A stretch of DNA of 64,000 nt from Chaetorhynchus papuensis (taxonomy: Eukaryota > Chordata > Aves > Passeriformes > Rhipiduridae), in NCBI GenBank assembly GCA_013396525.1, contig VWYX01000209.1, forward strand, positions 809,658 to 873,657, given 5' to 3'. Numbering within the stretch: position 1 is the first letter of the stretch; each line of letters starts with the position of its first letter. The position numbers were made by a program, and so were the translations under genes. Of the stretch, positions 36,510 through 49,645 are shown piece after piece. The notes below the pieces were generated by a model. The model ran no database searches, was not told where the DNA came from, and was given only the letters and a program-made list of their open reading frames with translations.

Positions 36510-37566
36510 CACAGAATGGGTCAGGTTGGAAAGGACCACAGATGATCATCTGGTCCACCCATCCCTGTCCAGCCATCCCTGTTCATCCTAAAGCACATGG
36601 CAGAGGACTGTGTCCAGAGGGTTCCTGAGTATCTCCAGTGAGAGAGACTCTGCAACGTCTCTGGGCAATCTGTTCCAGTGCTCAGTCACCTGCACAGTAA
36701 AGAAATTCTTCCTCATGTTCAGGTGGAACTTCCTGGGTATCAGTTTCTGCCTTTTGTCCTATTGCTCGGCATCCCTGAGAAGGGCCTGGCTCCATTCTCT
36801 TGATACCCTCCCTTTGGATACATTGATGGGGTCCCCTCTCGGTCATCTCGTCTCAAGGCTGAACATGCCCAGCTCCCTCAGCCTTTCCTCTTAAGAGGGG
36901 TGCCCCAGTCCCTTAATCACCTTCATAGTCCTCTGCTGGACACTCTCTTTTGCCCCTCTTTCACTGAGGAGCCCAGAACTGGACACAGCATTCCAGGTGA
37001 GGCCTCACCAGGGCTGAGTAGAGGGGCAGGATCACCTCCCTCGACCTGCTGGCAATGCTCCTCTTAACACAGCCCAGGATGTCACTGGCCTTCTTGGCCA
37101 CCAGGGCACACTGCTGGCTCATGGAGAGCTTGTTGTCCACCAGCACCCCCAGCTCCTTCTCCACAGAGCTGCTTTCCAGCAGGTCACCCCCAGCCTGTGC
37201 TGGTGCCTGGGGTTGTTCCTCCCCAGGTGCAGGATCCTGCATTTGCCTCTGCTGAATTTCAGAAGGTTCCTCTCTGCCCATCTCTCCAGCCTGTCGAGGT
37301 CCTTCTGAAGGGCTGCACGGCCCTCTGGGGTATCGGCCACTCCTCCCAGCTCTGTGCTGTCAGTGACATTGCTGAGGAGGCCTCTGCCCCTTCATCCAAG
37401 CCATTGATGGGTAAGTTAAACAAGACCAGGCACAGTACTGAACCTTGGGGGACACCAGTAGGAACAAGCCTCCAGCTGGACCCTGTGCCCCTGGTTATGA
37501 CCTCTGGGATCTGCTGTTCAGCCAGTTCTCAATCCACCTTACTCTTCACTCATGCTGTCCACACTT
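36510..37566 (-). mobile_element. CR1 LINE fragment, antisense, with reverse-transcriptase C-terminal region
   Basis: A minus-strand CR1 of about 1.06 kb with its 3' end at 36510 (cacagaatgg). The minus-strand frames at 36961-37340 encode the end of the ORF2 reverse transcriptase. They include a Leu-Glu-Arg-Trp-Ala-Glu block and the Ala-Leu-Val-Arg-Pro-His-Leu-Glu block. The upstream part (37380-37566) carries the CR1 block ccttgggggacaccagtag. It is one of the better preserved copies, but it is 5'-truncated and frame-broken. It begins about 880 bp inside intron 1. Confidence 0.93.
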
Positions 37567-37626
37567 TTTGAATTGAATTCATGCATACTGAAGATTTGCT
37601 TCTTCTTCCCTTGGAGTTTTTTTTAA

Positions 37627-37646
37627 ATGTTTGTTTGTTTGTTTTA
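37627..37646. repeat. Short (GTTT)n run
   Basis: Four or so units of tttg/gttt, just beyond the CR1 copy in intron 1. Confidence 0.7.
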
Positions 37647-37974
37647 AATGTGAAATCACTTATAAGCTCTAATAGTTACATTTTCTTCTGCTGTAGTACA
37701 GTTACCCTTAGATCTTATATTCACTTGGATAATTAACTTCTTTCTTGAAAACTACCTGTGTGGGTTATCTTGGACACAAATGGCAGGATTTCAGTACTCG
37801 GGGGGGGCAGAAAGGGTGCTTAGAAGGGGAAGAGACTACTTTGGGCATGGCTCATTTTGGTCAGCTTTAAAGCTGATTAAAGCAGTCCATTGCATGCTGA
37901 AAATCTCAGCCTATCAAGTGAGTGTGTGTGGTGCTACTGCTCATATATTTTTTAAGAATAAGTGACAACTGTAA

Positions 37975-38740
37975 CGGGCAGGAGACACAAATGGGGAAGA
38001 TGTGCAGGAGGATGAACAGGAGAGAGAAAGATGAGATGTGAGAAGAAAGAACAATGAAGAGCTAGAGGGCAGAGTACACTTTTGGGTGATCAATGCCACA
38101 AGAGCTAGCCCCTCAAAGGGACTACCTGCTGTGGAGGCAGCAGTGGGGTGGGGCACTCCTGAGTGTACTCTAGGCTGCAGGTAAGGCACTGTTGATGGGA
38201 CTGTAACCTGTGGGCAACCCGTGCTGGGGTAGAGACTCCCTGAGGGGCTGCAGCCCCATGGTTGACTCTCTCCTGAGGAGCCTGCAGCCTATGGCAGGCC
38301 CATACTGGGGCACAGACTCTGCCAGAGGAATTGCAACCTGTACATAAGTCACTCCTGAGCAATTACACCTGCTAGAGCAGAGTAACAGTTTAAGGTGCAA
38401 CCAGCAGTGGAGGAAAATGAGTAAGAAGTAAGGCATGGCAGAAAAACCATTATGTGCTGACCCTTGCCTCCTGTGTCATCTTGCTGAAGGGCTGGGGAGG
38501 GACTGAGCGTAAAGAACCATGCAAATGAGCAGTTAGATAGGAGGGTGAGGGAGAAAATGTTTCTTACTGAAGCAGAGCCTGGGGAAGGAGGGCAAAAGGT
38601 CCTTCCCTGAAGGTTGGGTTGTTTAGCTTTTTTTCCCTCTATACCCAAACTGATAATTAGTTGTCTGATAATTGCCAGTAATATTGTTGCCTGAATATTG
38701 CCAATAAGCTGAGTTGAGGCAGTTTTGCCTGTGACAGTAA
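37975..38740 (+). mobile_element. Probable diverged avian LTR-type repeat in intron 1
   Basis: This segment is purine-rich at first (37980-38070). It then carries the blocks ctgtgggcaacccgtgctgg, agactccctgaggggctgca and ctgaggagcctgcagcc (38205-38290). It ends with a pyrimidine-rich part and a ttttgcctgtgacagtaatt block near 38725. I remember this order of blocks from an LTR-associated repeat frequent in bird genomes. The ends are estimates, no TSD was found, and no alignment was run. Confidence 0.5.
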
Positions 38741-39479
38741 TTGGAGGGGAATGCAGGCAGCAGCTGGACCTGGTATGGCCTGCATTTAGAGTATTTGCAG
38801 TGGTGTGAAATCTGGAAGGAGTTGTATTTTTTGTTAATGGGAATTTGTGTTACAAGTGTATGTATAAATTGTGTGTTAACAGGTGGAAAACTTAGCAGTT
38901 GTGGGGGTCGGTAAGAACTGGGGTGATCCAGTCTCAGCCTCTGAGGCCCCTGAAGAAAAGTCTGCTTCCAGCAGGGCTCTGGAGTTGCCATCTCAGCAGG
39001 GCCGGAGTGGGGAGCTGTCTTTGACAGAGTAATGGGCTGATGGCAACAGAGGGGTGTTGAGTGTTCGGTGCCAAACAGTGGCCCATGGTTGGAGGTGAGC
39101 AGCTGGCAGCACTGAGCTGACCAAATTGCAAACTCTTCTGGGTTCACAGGCTGTTGTGGAGGAGCTGCCCTGGTTACAGTGATTTGGCAGATCCTTTGGG
39201 AGAAGGACCACATCTCCCCATAGAGTGATTGCACAGCTGCTCTTTGAAGTGAAAATAAAGAAATGGGGGACACTAAAGCAGCCATCCCAGGGAACTGTTC
39301 ATGCAGTGGCTGTGGTGGTGCTGGGAAGCTGTAGCTGATGGCTGGAGAGGGCACTGTGCCGGTGAGTTCGGAGCCTGTGCCCTGCGTTAGCGTCGCACTG
39401 TGCGAGGGAGGAGGGCTGGGGGGCTGTCAGTGGAGTTGAACGTGGAGGAGTGGCCTGGTCCTGCAAGAAAGATAGTGAA
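38741..39479. other. Unassigned intronic stretch with a long antisense frame
   Basis: Moderately GC-rich DNA next to the LTR-like segment. A 243-codon minus-strand frame (38623-39354) is Ser/Pro/Gln-rich, with no domain, membrane segment or plausible splice context. It may be the internal part of the same retroelement, but nothing retroviral can be read in it. Confidence 0.35.
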
Positions 39480-40320
39480 GGAGGTGGTCAGCTGTATTTG
39501 CTTTGAATGCTGGAGCATGTTTATGGGGAAAGGACCCCAGATAAAAGATGATTGTTAGTGTTATGGCCTGAAAACTCTGGTGGCTGGACACTGTTACTTG
39601 TGCCCTTCATCTCACAGACTAGTTTTATCCTGGATGGCAAACACAGCACACTGCACCCTTTCCTAGACCCCTGAGGTATGAAAGGGTGCTCACTTACGGG
39701 CAGAAACTGCTTTTTATGTCAGTGGGGGGATGCAGTATTAGAATAAAATTAGGTGATACTTGGCGTATACTGAGTAACACATTGTTCCTGTTACAGGAAG
39801 TAAAGAAGAAAGATGAAACTATTTAGTCTTTCTGTTTTCTCTTTACAGACAGTATTGTTGGTTTAATTTTTTTAAAGTTGCTGAGGTACTGCTTGTACTC
39901 AGTCTGCACTGTGTCTAGCCATGCTCTATTGGTGAGTTGTAAGGTCTCATCTGTGCCACTGGAGTACTAAGATAATGTTGTAACATGTCAGTAAAGCTGT
40001 TGTGAACTAGACAGTCATCCTTCTGTGGTTTCCCGTTGGTATTTAAGAAGTTTGATTTAGCAAAAGACTTAGAACGTGTGAATTAAGTAGGTAAAGGGAG
40101 TTATTCAAGAAAGTAAACTTTTTTGTCTTGAGATGCTTTCAGCAGTTGTTAAGATTAAGGTCAAGACAATATTTCTTTTGCATTAGTTCATGCTGTAATT
40201 GCTTTCAAAGTTGTAGGGTTTGCATATCTAAGGTACCGTTCTACCATACTGCATTAGCAAAATCTGGTTCTTGCCACTTCTTCCCTCTAATTTGAATGGG
40301 TTTGAAACACTTTGGTTGGA

Positions 40321-41323
40321 TTTAGGTTGGAAAAGACCTTCAAGAGCATTGATTCCAACCTTTGACTGATCACCATCTTGTTAATTAAGCCTTAGCACCA
40401 AGTGCTATGTCCAGTCGTTTCCTGAATACCCCTGGGGAAGGTGACTCCACAACCTCCCTGGGCAGTCCATTCCAATGCTTGACAACCCTTTCTGTGAACA
40501 AATTCATCCTGATACCCAGCCTGAACTTCTGCTGACAGAGCTTGAAGCCACATCCACTAGTCGTGTCAGTGGTTGCCTAGAAGGAGACACTGACCCCCAG
40601 CTGGCTACACCCTCCTTTCAGGCAGTTGTAGAGGGTGGTAAAGACTTTCCCCTGAGCATCCTTTTCTCCAGGCTGAACAACCCCAGCTCCCTCAGCTGCT
40701 TCTCACAGGACTTACTCTGTAGACCCTTCTTCAGCTTCATTGCCCTTCTCTGGAAACGCTCCAGCACCTCAATGTCTTCCTTGTTGTGAGGGGCCCAAAA
40801 CTGAGTACAGGATTCAAGGTGTGGCCTCACCAGTGCCAAGTAGTAAGGGCAGTCACTGCCCTGGACATGCTGGCCACACTATTGCTGATATAAGCCAGGA
40901 TTCCATTGGCCTTCTTGGCCTCCTGGACACATGGCTGGGTCATGTTCAGGCAGGTGTTGATCAGGACCTCCAGGTCTTTTCTGGTGGGCAGCTTTCCAGC
41001 TACTCTGCCCCCAGCCTATAGCACTGCATGGGGTTGTTTTCATCCTAGAGCAAGACCCAGCAGTTCACCTTGTTGAACCACTCTCATGTCTTAAACGCAG
41101 ATAGAAATTCAGCACCCACAGCAGCTCACTCACACCCCCCACCACCTCCACTCTGGTGGAACACCATCTCACAATTGGTCCTGGCCTACCAATCCAGATC
41201 CCTCTCCAGAGTCTTCCTACTCTCCAGCAAATCAACAGTCCTGGCCAGTTTGGTGTCATTGTGGACGTACTGTGCACTTGATCCTGTTGTCTGGGTCCCC
41301 AATAAAGTTATTAAAGACATTAG
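40321..41323 (-). mobile_element. CR1 LINE fragment, antisense
   Basis: A minus-strand CR1 of about 1.0 kb. The 3' end at about 40321 begins with ttaggttggaaaagacctt, the complement of the standard CR1 tail. The 3' UTR, the ORF2 C-terminal region (40740-41050) and part of the reverse-transcriptase region up to the ataaagttattaaagac block near 41323 can be followed. Stops and indels break the frames. Confidence 0.92.
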
Positions 41324-43147
41324 ATAATGTTTGGTAACTCTCTTAAGCTATTTATATGTCTTTCCATCTTCATTTATCTGGTCAAAAAACCCGAACTCAT
41401 GTGAAGTCATGTTCTGGCTTTGAGTCTCATTGTTCTTGTCCCAGTTGTCAGTGGCAATTCTAATTATAGCACTTAATGGAAATCACTTTAAGGCAGCCAC
41501 AGTAAGTTGATATTGAGGTTGTTCATTGTCTTGGTTCCCAGGTGTAAGTGGGAAGGGTACTCCTTGTCACTTAATTGATAAACATACTGCTGATTTTAGA
41601 CAAATTATTTTAAAAAGCTTTTAGTTACAGTGGTCAGTGAAGAAATAATGAATTCTGCATTTATGTGGCATTTGGGTGTAACTGGGCCTTGTCTGCTGAG
41701 TGAAAATCAAGACTTTTTAGAAACATGTCCATGTAATAAAAAACCCAGGCAAAACTGGAAGTAATTATTAGTCTTTTTGTAGTGTTTATGGGCACAAGGA
41801 GGAAATTCAGTTTGCACAGATGCATTAAACTCAAGTTTCCAGAGGTACTTCTGCAACATTGAAGAGCTTCTTAAACATGGCTTCTAAACCTAAAAAACTT
41901 CCACATAGCTGATGTTTAACTTCTGCTTTTTTTTATGTGAAGTCGTTTTGATATTTTGGTTAATAATCTCTTATTGCATAGTAGTTTGTTTGTCTTGTCA
42001 ACCCTTTTATTTTCCTCAATGACCCTCTCTTGCTGCTCAGTCTGTAATTTGTGTCCAGGTTTATCCTGCTCTAATCTCTCTGTTTCGCATTGTCATCTCA
42101 TTTTCACCTGTTTGTTTGCTGGTGGGACTGTCTCCTCTTTTGGACTTTCTTATGTTTTCCAGTGTCTGGCAATAGCTTGGGTAGGGTAGCTGATAAGAGC
42201 AGCAGTAGTTAATCAATTAGCCATCACTGAGTTGCATTTTCTTTGGTTTGTGGAACTGCTGCAGACGCATCTTGTTGCAGACAGGAGCCAGGTGGGTTGT
42301 AGTGTATATCTAATTTAAAAGGCAGTGTTTAGAGAATTCTTCTGTTGCTATCAAGTGTTACCAATGTGTGTGAACAAACATTTTGGTAGACTCTGATGGA
42401 GATAATCCAAATACTCCTTTATAAGATGAGAGATATCCTTGCCTCCTGTTGATAACCAAACCTGGAGAACTGCGAAGTGTGATTGTAGTGGAGCTCCAGG
42501 AAATGGCTGGAAGATGTCTAGCACATGCAGAATGCCATGTCTGTTCTTGGGTATGTGACTTAAAGGAATCTTTATTCATCTTGAACAACTTAGACTTAAA
42601 TGTTTTATGCAGGTTGTCTACCTCAAGGTAAATAGTTTTTCCAGTTACATAGCTGATGACAAGAATGATGTAAAGTGTCAGTGACTCTAACAACAGATTG
42701 TTGTCTGTGATCTTGAACGTGTGGAACGGAGCAAATTGATTATCTGATTAGCAGTGTCTTTTTGCTAAAATTCTTCAAGGGTTAAAAGCAAGCAAAATAA
42801 ATACTTAGGTATTTGGCCATAAACTGGGACATTGGAGAGGCATGAAAAGTTGGAAAGTTATCTGAGGCTTCTGTTTGGTCTGAGGTGATGTTTTATCTTC
42901 CCACTTTTTCCCTCAGTAACCCTATCTCCGTAACTTGTGCATTGATGATGGGCCCTACTTTATGCAGAAACCCAAAAGTGTTTGCTGCAAGTGTTACATC
43001 CATACAGCTTTATGTTGTATGGGTTATCAGCAGGTGGAGAACAAATTGTAGCAGAGGCAAATCTGAAGGATAGCAAGACAAAGATTGGAAGTCAAGTACA
43101 GTTACCAGGGAGGAACACAGGAAATTGATAGGGTGTGGGAATGCAGA

Positions 43148-43690
43148 AGTCAGAATAAACAGAATATCCTGAGCTGAAAGGGACCCACAAGGGTCATAGA
43201 AGTCCAGCTCCTGTCCCTGCAGAGGACAGCCCCAAGAGTCCCACCACGTGCCTGAGAGTGTTGTCCGAACAATTCATTGACTCTGTCAGACTTAATGCTT
43301 TGACTGCTTCCTTGGGGGAGAACCTTTTTCTAGTACCCAGCCTAAACGTTCTTTGACCTTCAGGCCATTCCCTTGGGTCCTGTCACTGTCACCACAGAGA
43401 AGAGATCAGAGCCTGCCCTTTCTCTTCCCTCATGAGGAAGTTGTAACCTTAATGTGGTCTCCCCTCAGTCTCCTCCAGGCTGAACAGACCAAGTGACCTC
43501 AGCAGCTCCTCATAAGGCTTCCCCTACAGACCCTTCGCCATCCTGGTGGCCCTCCTTTATACGATCTCTAATAGCTTTATATCTTTTTTTTTATGTGCTT
43601 GTGCCCAAAACTGCAGACAGGACTTGAGGGGAAGCTGCACCAATGCAGAACAGAGTGGGACAATCTCCTCCTCTCCTCTCTCTAGCAACT
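43148..43690 (-). mobile_element. CR1 LINE fragment, antisense, older copy
   Basis: A minus-strand CR1 3' fragment, recognisable from gctgaaagggacccacaagg (3' side), ctcctccaggctgaacagac and ctcagcagctcctcataagg. It is more diverged than the copies at 36510 and 40321. Its truncated 5' end faces the 5' end of the sense CR1 copy at 43910. Confidence 0.85.
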
Positions 43691-43909
43691 TAGAGTCAGA
43701 GGTGAAAGCCATTTTTTTTTTTCCAACACTGGGAAGGAAATTGGAGTGCTTTAGGCTAAAAATGCCAGTTGAAGGTTAAGTTCCATTCCCTGCTTGAAGC
43801 TGAAACAAATTTTCACATTTGCTGTATGCACAGCGCATTGGTATGATAATAATAGCTTGTGATAGAAGATGGAAACTATTGAAGGAATGCTATGTTTTGA
43901 GATGCACAA

Positions 43910-44822
43910 AATCATCGGGTGTCAATAATTGCTGGGGCCAGTAGCATTTGGCATCTTCGTTAATGACATGGAGTATATGACATTATCAGCAAGTTTGATG
44001 ATGGTACAGAACTGGAGAGAGTGGCTAATAGACCAGATAAGTTCAGAGGGACCCAGCCAGGCTGGAGAAATGGTGTGACAGGAAGCAGATGAAGCTCAAC
44101 CCAGAAAAATGCCATGTCCTGCACCTGGCAGAAATAACTCCATGCATCAGCACAGGCTGGAGACCTATAGGCTTGAAAGCAGCTTGGCAGGAGAAGAGCT
44201 GTGAGTGCTGACTGGTGTCAATCAGCCAATCAAACATCAGTTTGATTATGAACAGCGACCTGCTTTTGGCAGAGAAGGCCATTGCTGCATTGCTAGCAGG
44301 TTGAGGAAGGTGGTCCTTCTGTTGTACACAGCACCAGAAAGGCTGTGTCTGGAGTGCAGAGCGCAGTCTTGGTCTCTCCAGTAAGAGTCATGGCTATGCT
44401 GGCCTAAGTCTGGCTTAGGGCTACAGAGACAATGGTGGGGCTGCAGCATCCAACACACGAGGAGGGGCTGAGAGCTGGAACTCTGCCTGGAGAACGCTCG
44501 GAGGGATCCCATTAATGTGTGTGAATACCTGGTTGCTTGGAGGAATGAAGGATGTGAGGTCCCAGACTCATCTCAGTGGTGCCTAGTGACAAGATGAAAA
44601 GCAACAAGGACAAATTCAAGTGAAAAACTAATTTTAAAGCAAAGACACTCATGGCTGAGCATTGAAACAGGCTTTCCAGAGAGTTTGTGGAGGCTCTGTC
44701 CTTGGAGACGCGAAAAACTGGCAGGTCCTTAGCAACCTAATCTAGTTACCCCGCTTAGAGCCGGGAATTTGGAGTAGCTGACATCCAGAGGTGCCTTCCA
44801 ACCTCTGCTGTACAGTGATTTT
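43910..44822 (+). mobile_element. CR1 LINE fragment, sense, older copy
   Basis: A + strand CR1 covering the late reverse-transcriptase region (attaatgacatgg-like and aagtttgatgatggtac blocks, 43960-44010), the C-terminal region (tgaagctcaacccagaaaaa, about 44090), and a diverged 3' UTR ending at about 44822 (gtgccttccaacctctgctg). No terminal octamer array is clear. It is old and non-coding. Confidence 0.85.
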
Positions 44823-46839
44823 TTTCGTAAAAGACGACACTGAGGCAGCTGTCTGGACTATTATGGAGAAATATAGTAAGGAGGAGGTTGTGTGGAGGCT
44901 GTAAGTTTTGTGTGTTGCTTATTTTAAACAAGCTGAAGTTTACCTGACACCATGTAATAATAAGGCTTAAATTTAGGTAATCCTTAGGGGAAGACATATC
45001 TGAAAAAAAACAGGAGTTAGTTTTTTATATACTAAAATTGTGGATGAGTTTCTGTATTACAAGCGTGATAAATGGGGAAAGCTAAATAGTGCAGGGCCAG
45101 AAATCTGAGACTGGTAACAATGTGGGAGAAAACCAATAATGTTGAAGGCAATTAGGGCATGCCAATTTTTTAATAGTTAGAGTCAGGAGGATAAGACACA
45201 GACTATAAACTTGGGGGTAAACACTGTGGTATTAGTGGCCCTGAATGATTTACCAGAATGCAAGAAACCTAAGCCTAGATTAACGACTGTCTCGTGTTCA
45301 TTTAAAGGAGAGGAATCATGGCAGTCTGGATGGTGTGCTTATATTGGGAAGAGGGAAGATAGTACAGTAGACGTGTTTTGATTTTAAAGCCCACTTGTCA
45401 CATCTCTTGGAGTGGTGTGTGTAGAAGGGGAAGTTAGAAGGCTGTAAGATTTGGAGTATGTTATATGGAAATGAAATGGGTTGGGTTAGTGGAGCTGTTA
45501 CAGGGCAAAAAAGCATCCAGCTTTGTATGTGAGCTGGAGTGGAAGAAGCTGAATAGTGGGATGAGAAAAATATAATCTTTCTGTCAGCTTTTGTCAGGAT
45601 ATGAAGATTTTGAAGAAGTTTAAAGAAGTTGATGCTTTACATGAACTGTTTCCATAAAAGCATGACTTTTGATTAAGGTGGATGAGTAGAATGGTAGATG
45701 ATAAATTACTCTAAAAATTGGAATCTGAAATTTCTGAGTTATATGCTGAGCATATAACTAGTTTTACGGTTTTACTGGAGCACCCTTCAGGATTTGTGTC
45801 CATTACTCCTGAGAATTGCAGAATGCTAAATAGTGGTGACAGAGTTCACTAGGATTTTTAAATTTTTTTTAACTGAAATAAAATACTGTAGTTTTGACAC
45901 ACTTAATATTGGTTTTACATTTACTGAAGACTGTGGTTTAAAATAAATTATTAATTACTTTATTGTGAGAGATGGTTTCCTACAGACTAAGAAAAGATTT
46001 TCGTTTTGCTAATTTCAAGGTGACTAGTTTTGCCTTTTCTTGAATGCATTACTTTTAATAGTGGGTGATGAGGACCTATGCAAGACTATATCGTCTCATA
46101 ATTGGCCTAAGTGAATTCGTACCCTGAATCAAATTATTTCAGTTTTAGCATGTATAAAGAAAGTCTTACACCATCCTTTGGACAACTAGGGTAAAAAGCA
46201 TTCTTACAAGCATAAACAAAGATAGAAAATTGAAGGGATGTGTTGTAGTTAGTGAAAGATTAGGACTGTCTTGCCAGTGCTACTTGCAACACTTTCCTGA
46301 ACAATTGTTTTATTTCTTACAGTAGTTTTTTGAGCACCTGGTGGGTGCTTCTAGTGGACCAATCTTCTTTCATTAAAGCAGCAGGAAAACAAGAAATGTA
46401 TCTTTGCCAGTTTGTGCTGCTAGCTGGTTTGGTCTGGTTTAGACCACTTGAGTTCCACTCTTCAGAAGTACCTCTTTGTAAACCAATGACTGTTTTGTTT
46501 TCTTCCCCCTCTCTTGGTGGGGCTCATCTTGGATTTGTTAACAATTTATGAGTCCATGAGGAGGAGTCTGTGAATGAAGTTAACCATTCACTTTTATGTT
46601 GGTTGCAGCCTTACTATTCTTAAGCACTTGTCTTGATCTTGATTCAATTTGTCTGTGTTGCAATGATTTCCCAGATGACTGTGGGTAGTATGCTACACTT
46701 TATTTTATGAAGCAGAAATATCATTTGTCTGGTCACACACAACCATTGTTAAAATATTCAAGCTGATGAAAATCAGATATTGATCAATGTACTGAGCTGT
46801 TATGGAGCAGATTGCCCAAGTGCTTTTTACTGAAATACT

Positions 46840-46870
46840 TTGAGTTAAAAATTGAGTTAAAATTGAGTTC
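46840..46870. repeat. Short tandem run of ttgagttaaaa
   Basis: About two and a half units of an 11-12 bp word, in intron 1. Confidence 0.7.
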
Positions 46871-49584
46871 AAAGTTGTTACTTCATACTTCCTTTTAAGC
46901 GTTTTTAAGAGAGGTGATACATATATTTTATATCTGTGTTTCCAAGAAATTCTTTTGTGTAGATTTTGTAGTGATGAGGGGATTATTTTTTTGACAGTAT
47001 GAACCAAGTATTGTGGGTTTTTGTAGACACAAGGTAAAATTTGCCTAGTTGGTTTTTCTGGTTCTTATCTGTTGGAAATGTGGAAAAAAAAATTGCGCTT
47101 CTGAAATGCAGTCAAACATGATGTTGAATGCAGAAGTGTTAAATTTTAACTTAGTATTTTCTTTCAAAGCATTTTTGTTTTTATGTAATTGCTTCCTTTA
47201 GTTTTGTACAGGAGACTTATTCAAGCTTTCCAAGGCATTTGCAGCACGAGGGCAGTGACCCTCTTCCTGACAATTGTGTAGTCCAGACGAGGTTTACAGC
47301 TTTTTTATTACCCCAGCTGTGGGTGATATGGCCCCATACTGTGTGTTCAAACTTGTGTGAATTGACATTTGAGTGTCTTTTTCAGCAGTATGCCGTTTTG
47401 TACTCTGGAAACACTTGTTGCTGAGTTAATGAAATATAAATCAGCCTGTCATACACTGAAAATAAAGAAAAAATGTTGGCATAGTACCTGCTGTATGATT
47501 TGTTAATATAGTTTCTGATTAGCCATTAACATAATTCTGTTACTGGCAGTTAACTGTTTTGGAAGTTTTAATGGAGAAGAACCTGGAAAAAGCTGCACAG
47601 AAGGAGCACCCTGGGGTCTGTAGGATGCACATTATGTAATGTTTAGCAAATTATGTTGTCATTTAAACTTGTGCCTTATGAAATAATTGAGGCTGAGCTA
47701 GTTTAATCTTAACAGATTTTCAAAATAATAGTCAGAAAACCAAATTTAGTCTCAGAATAAAATTGTTCTAAAGCTTTGTGTCTTAGAAGCTCCCACACAT
47801 AACACTGATGGGTTGATCCTGTACTAAAAGTTGTCTGCTGTGGTTGGTTTATCTGGCCCAGAGTTATGGCCATCCCCTGGAGATGCTTTCATAAACAAAA
47901 CACATACTGTGTTGGATGCAGCAGTTCTCTAAACTTGCATAATGTTTGTTGCAAAGAGTACCAAAAACATTTCTGTTTCTATGCCTTAGTGAATCTTGAT
48001 TCGATGCTCAGGGGGATAATCCAAATCCCCTCCTACTGCTATACCTTTCTAAACGTTTCTGCCATTCTAATCTGCCTGTAGTGAGCATGTGGCTATTTGG
48101 TGACTCAGATCAGCAAGCGACTTTTTTCTGTGGGGTTTCCCTGTTTGATCAGCAGGCTGATCCAATTTGTCTTGTGGTGCTTACTGTTTTATAGCCACAA
48201 GTGGGCTGAGGGTGTGGGAAAGCAGAAACAGGGAATAAATTGCTATTTTGATGGCAAACTGCAGATAGACTACAAGGAAAAATGTGTTTATTTTAATGCT
48301 TAGTGTGATGCAGCAATGGATGTGTTGTAGGCGACTTGCTGTGTCTCTGTTAAGTCCACTTCATTTCAGCTTGCTGAATTGTAAACTGTTAAAGATTTGG
48401 TCAGTAAAAGGGTTCCTTCTGCTTCAGGTTCAGCCACAGCCTATTGTATGGGAGCCTGTTTGTTTCTCTTTTTAACCTGTGGGAGGGGCGTGTGAGAGGA
48501 AGTGTTTGCTGGCTTAGAGTTGAGGTCTCTAGTGTTTGCTCTTTCTTATTCCTGAAAGATAAGGTCGGGGGTTTTTTTCTTCTTAAAACTGTAAAAAGTA
48601 CTTGAAAGCATTTTTAGTTCCCCCCGTCTCCCTGCCATTGCCCCCTGTTTTAGAAAAGACTGTATCAAGTTTATGGATTGCATCTGCTGAATGTGACGTC
48701 ATGGTAATACTTGGAAAATGCTGGTTAAAGAATTTCAGTAGTGCATGGAGATTTTAAATTTGAAATGGCAAACAGCACTAGATGGGACTTTAACTGTTTA
48801 CATTATATGATTTTTTTGTCCTTATTCTTAGCCACTGATTGGACTACTCCTTTTCAAAACTGAAAAAGCACATTGGTGTTTGGTGTTTGTCTGTTTGTTT
48901 TAAAGTTTTGACTCTTGGTATTTTTGAGCTTGTTTTAGGTTTACCCTTTTTTTTTAAGTTATTTCTCTTCTTCTCCACTACCCATTGTGATTTCAGTGCA
49001 TTACACTGCCAGGTCCTTTTCATTTTGTCTGTGGAGGTATGTGCAGTACAGGGGGAAAATACACATTGAAAGTGAATGAAATGTTTTATCTACCTAGTAC
49101 ACTCAGCTGGCATGTGATGAAGCACAATTGTAGCATGCTTTTCAACACAGACTCCTAGTATGCAAAAAAGCAGGGTTGCATTTTTTGTTTTCAGTGGTTT
49201 TGCAGGCATGCACAAACCTGTGACTGTTTCTCTGCTGGCAGACAGCCGAGAAGTCTCTCCTACAAAGTGCACACCTGAATCATCCCGACTGTGTTCTTCT
49301 TTCAAACTAATCTACCTCCTCCTGACTCTGAACATTTTATCAAGCCCAAGTGACATGTTAAATGTTTTTAATTACCTTAGGGTTTCCTCTTGAGTCCTTT
49401 CCTGTTGTTCACAGCTGTGTATTTCTGCTCCTCCCTATTGTTGGATCTGATGTTTGTGTAACTATTAGGTAGGTGAGTGTGTGGATTGACTTGCCATGTG
49501 TCCATATGGCTGGTGAATTGGATGTGAGCAGGTGACAAAAGTGGAGGATGGGAAAGAATGCCTCTCTGAGAGCAATGACTGACT

Positions 49585-49645
49585 GGTGCAATGGGTTGAC
49601 CCAGGCCAGCAGCTAAGCAAGGGTGCCTGGCACTAGCATATTTTT
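49585..49645 (+). mobile_element. Possible LTR edge fragment
   Basis: The words gggttgacccaggccagcag and ctaagca resemble the start of an LTR family widespread in birds (ggtttaacccnggccggcaa-type start, from memory). The following 800 bp could not be assigned. It is a weak call. Confidence 0.3.

Noticed and set aside
36961..37340. Minus-strand frames of 106 and 73 codons in intron 1
   Set aside because: They are remnants of CR1 ORF2 in two frames, broken and 5'-truncated.
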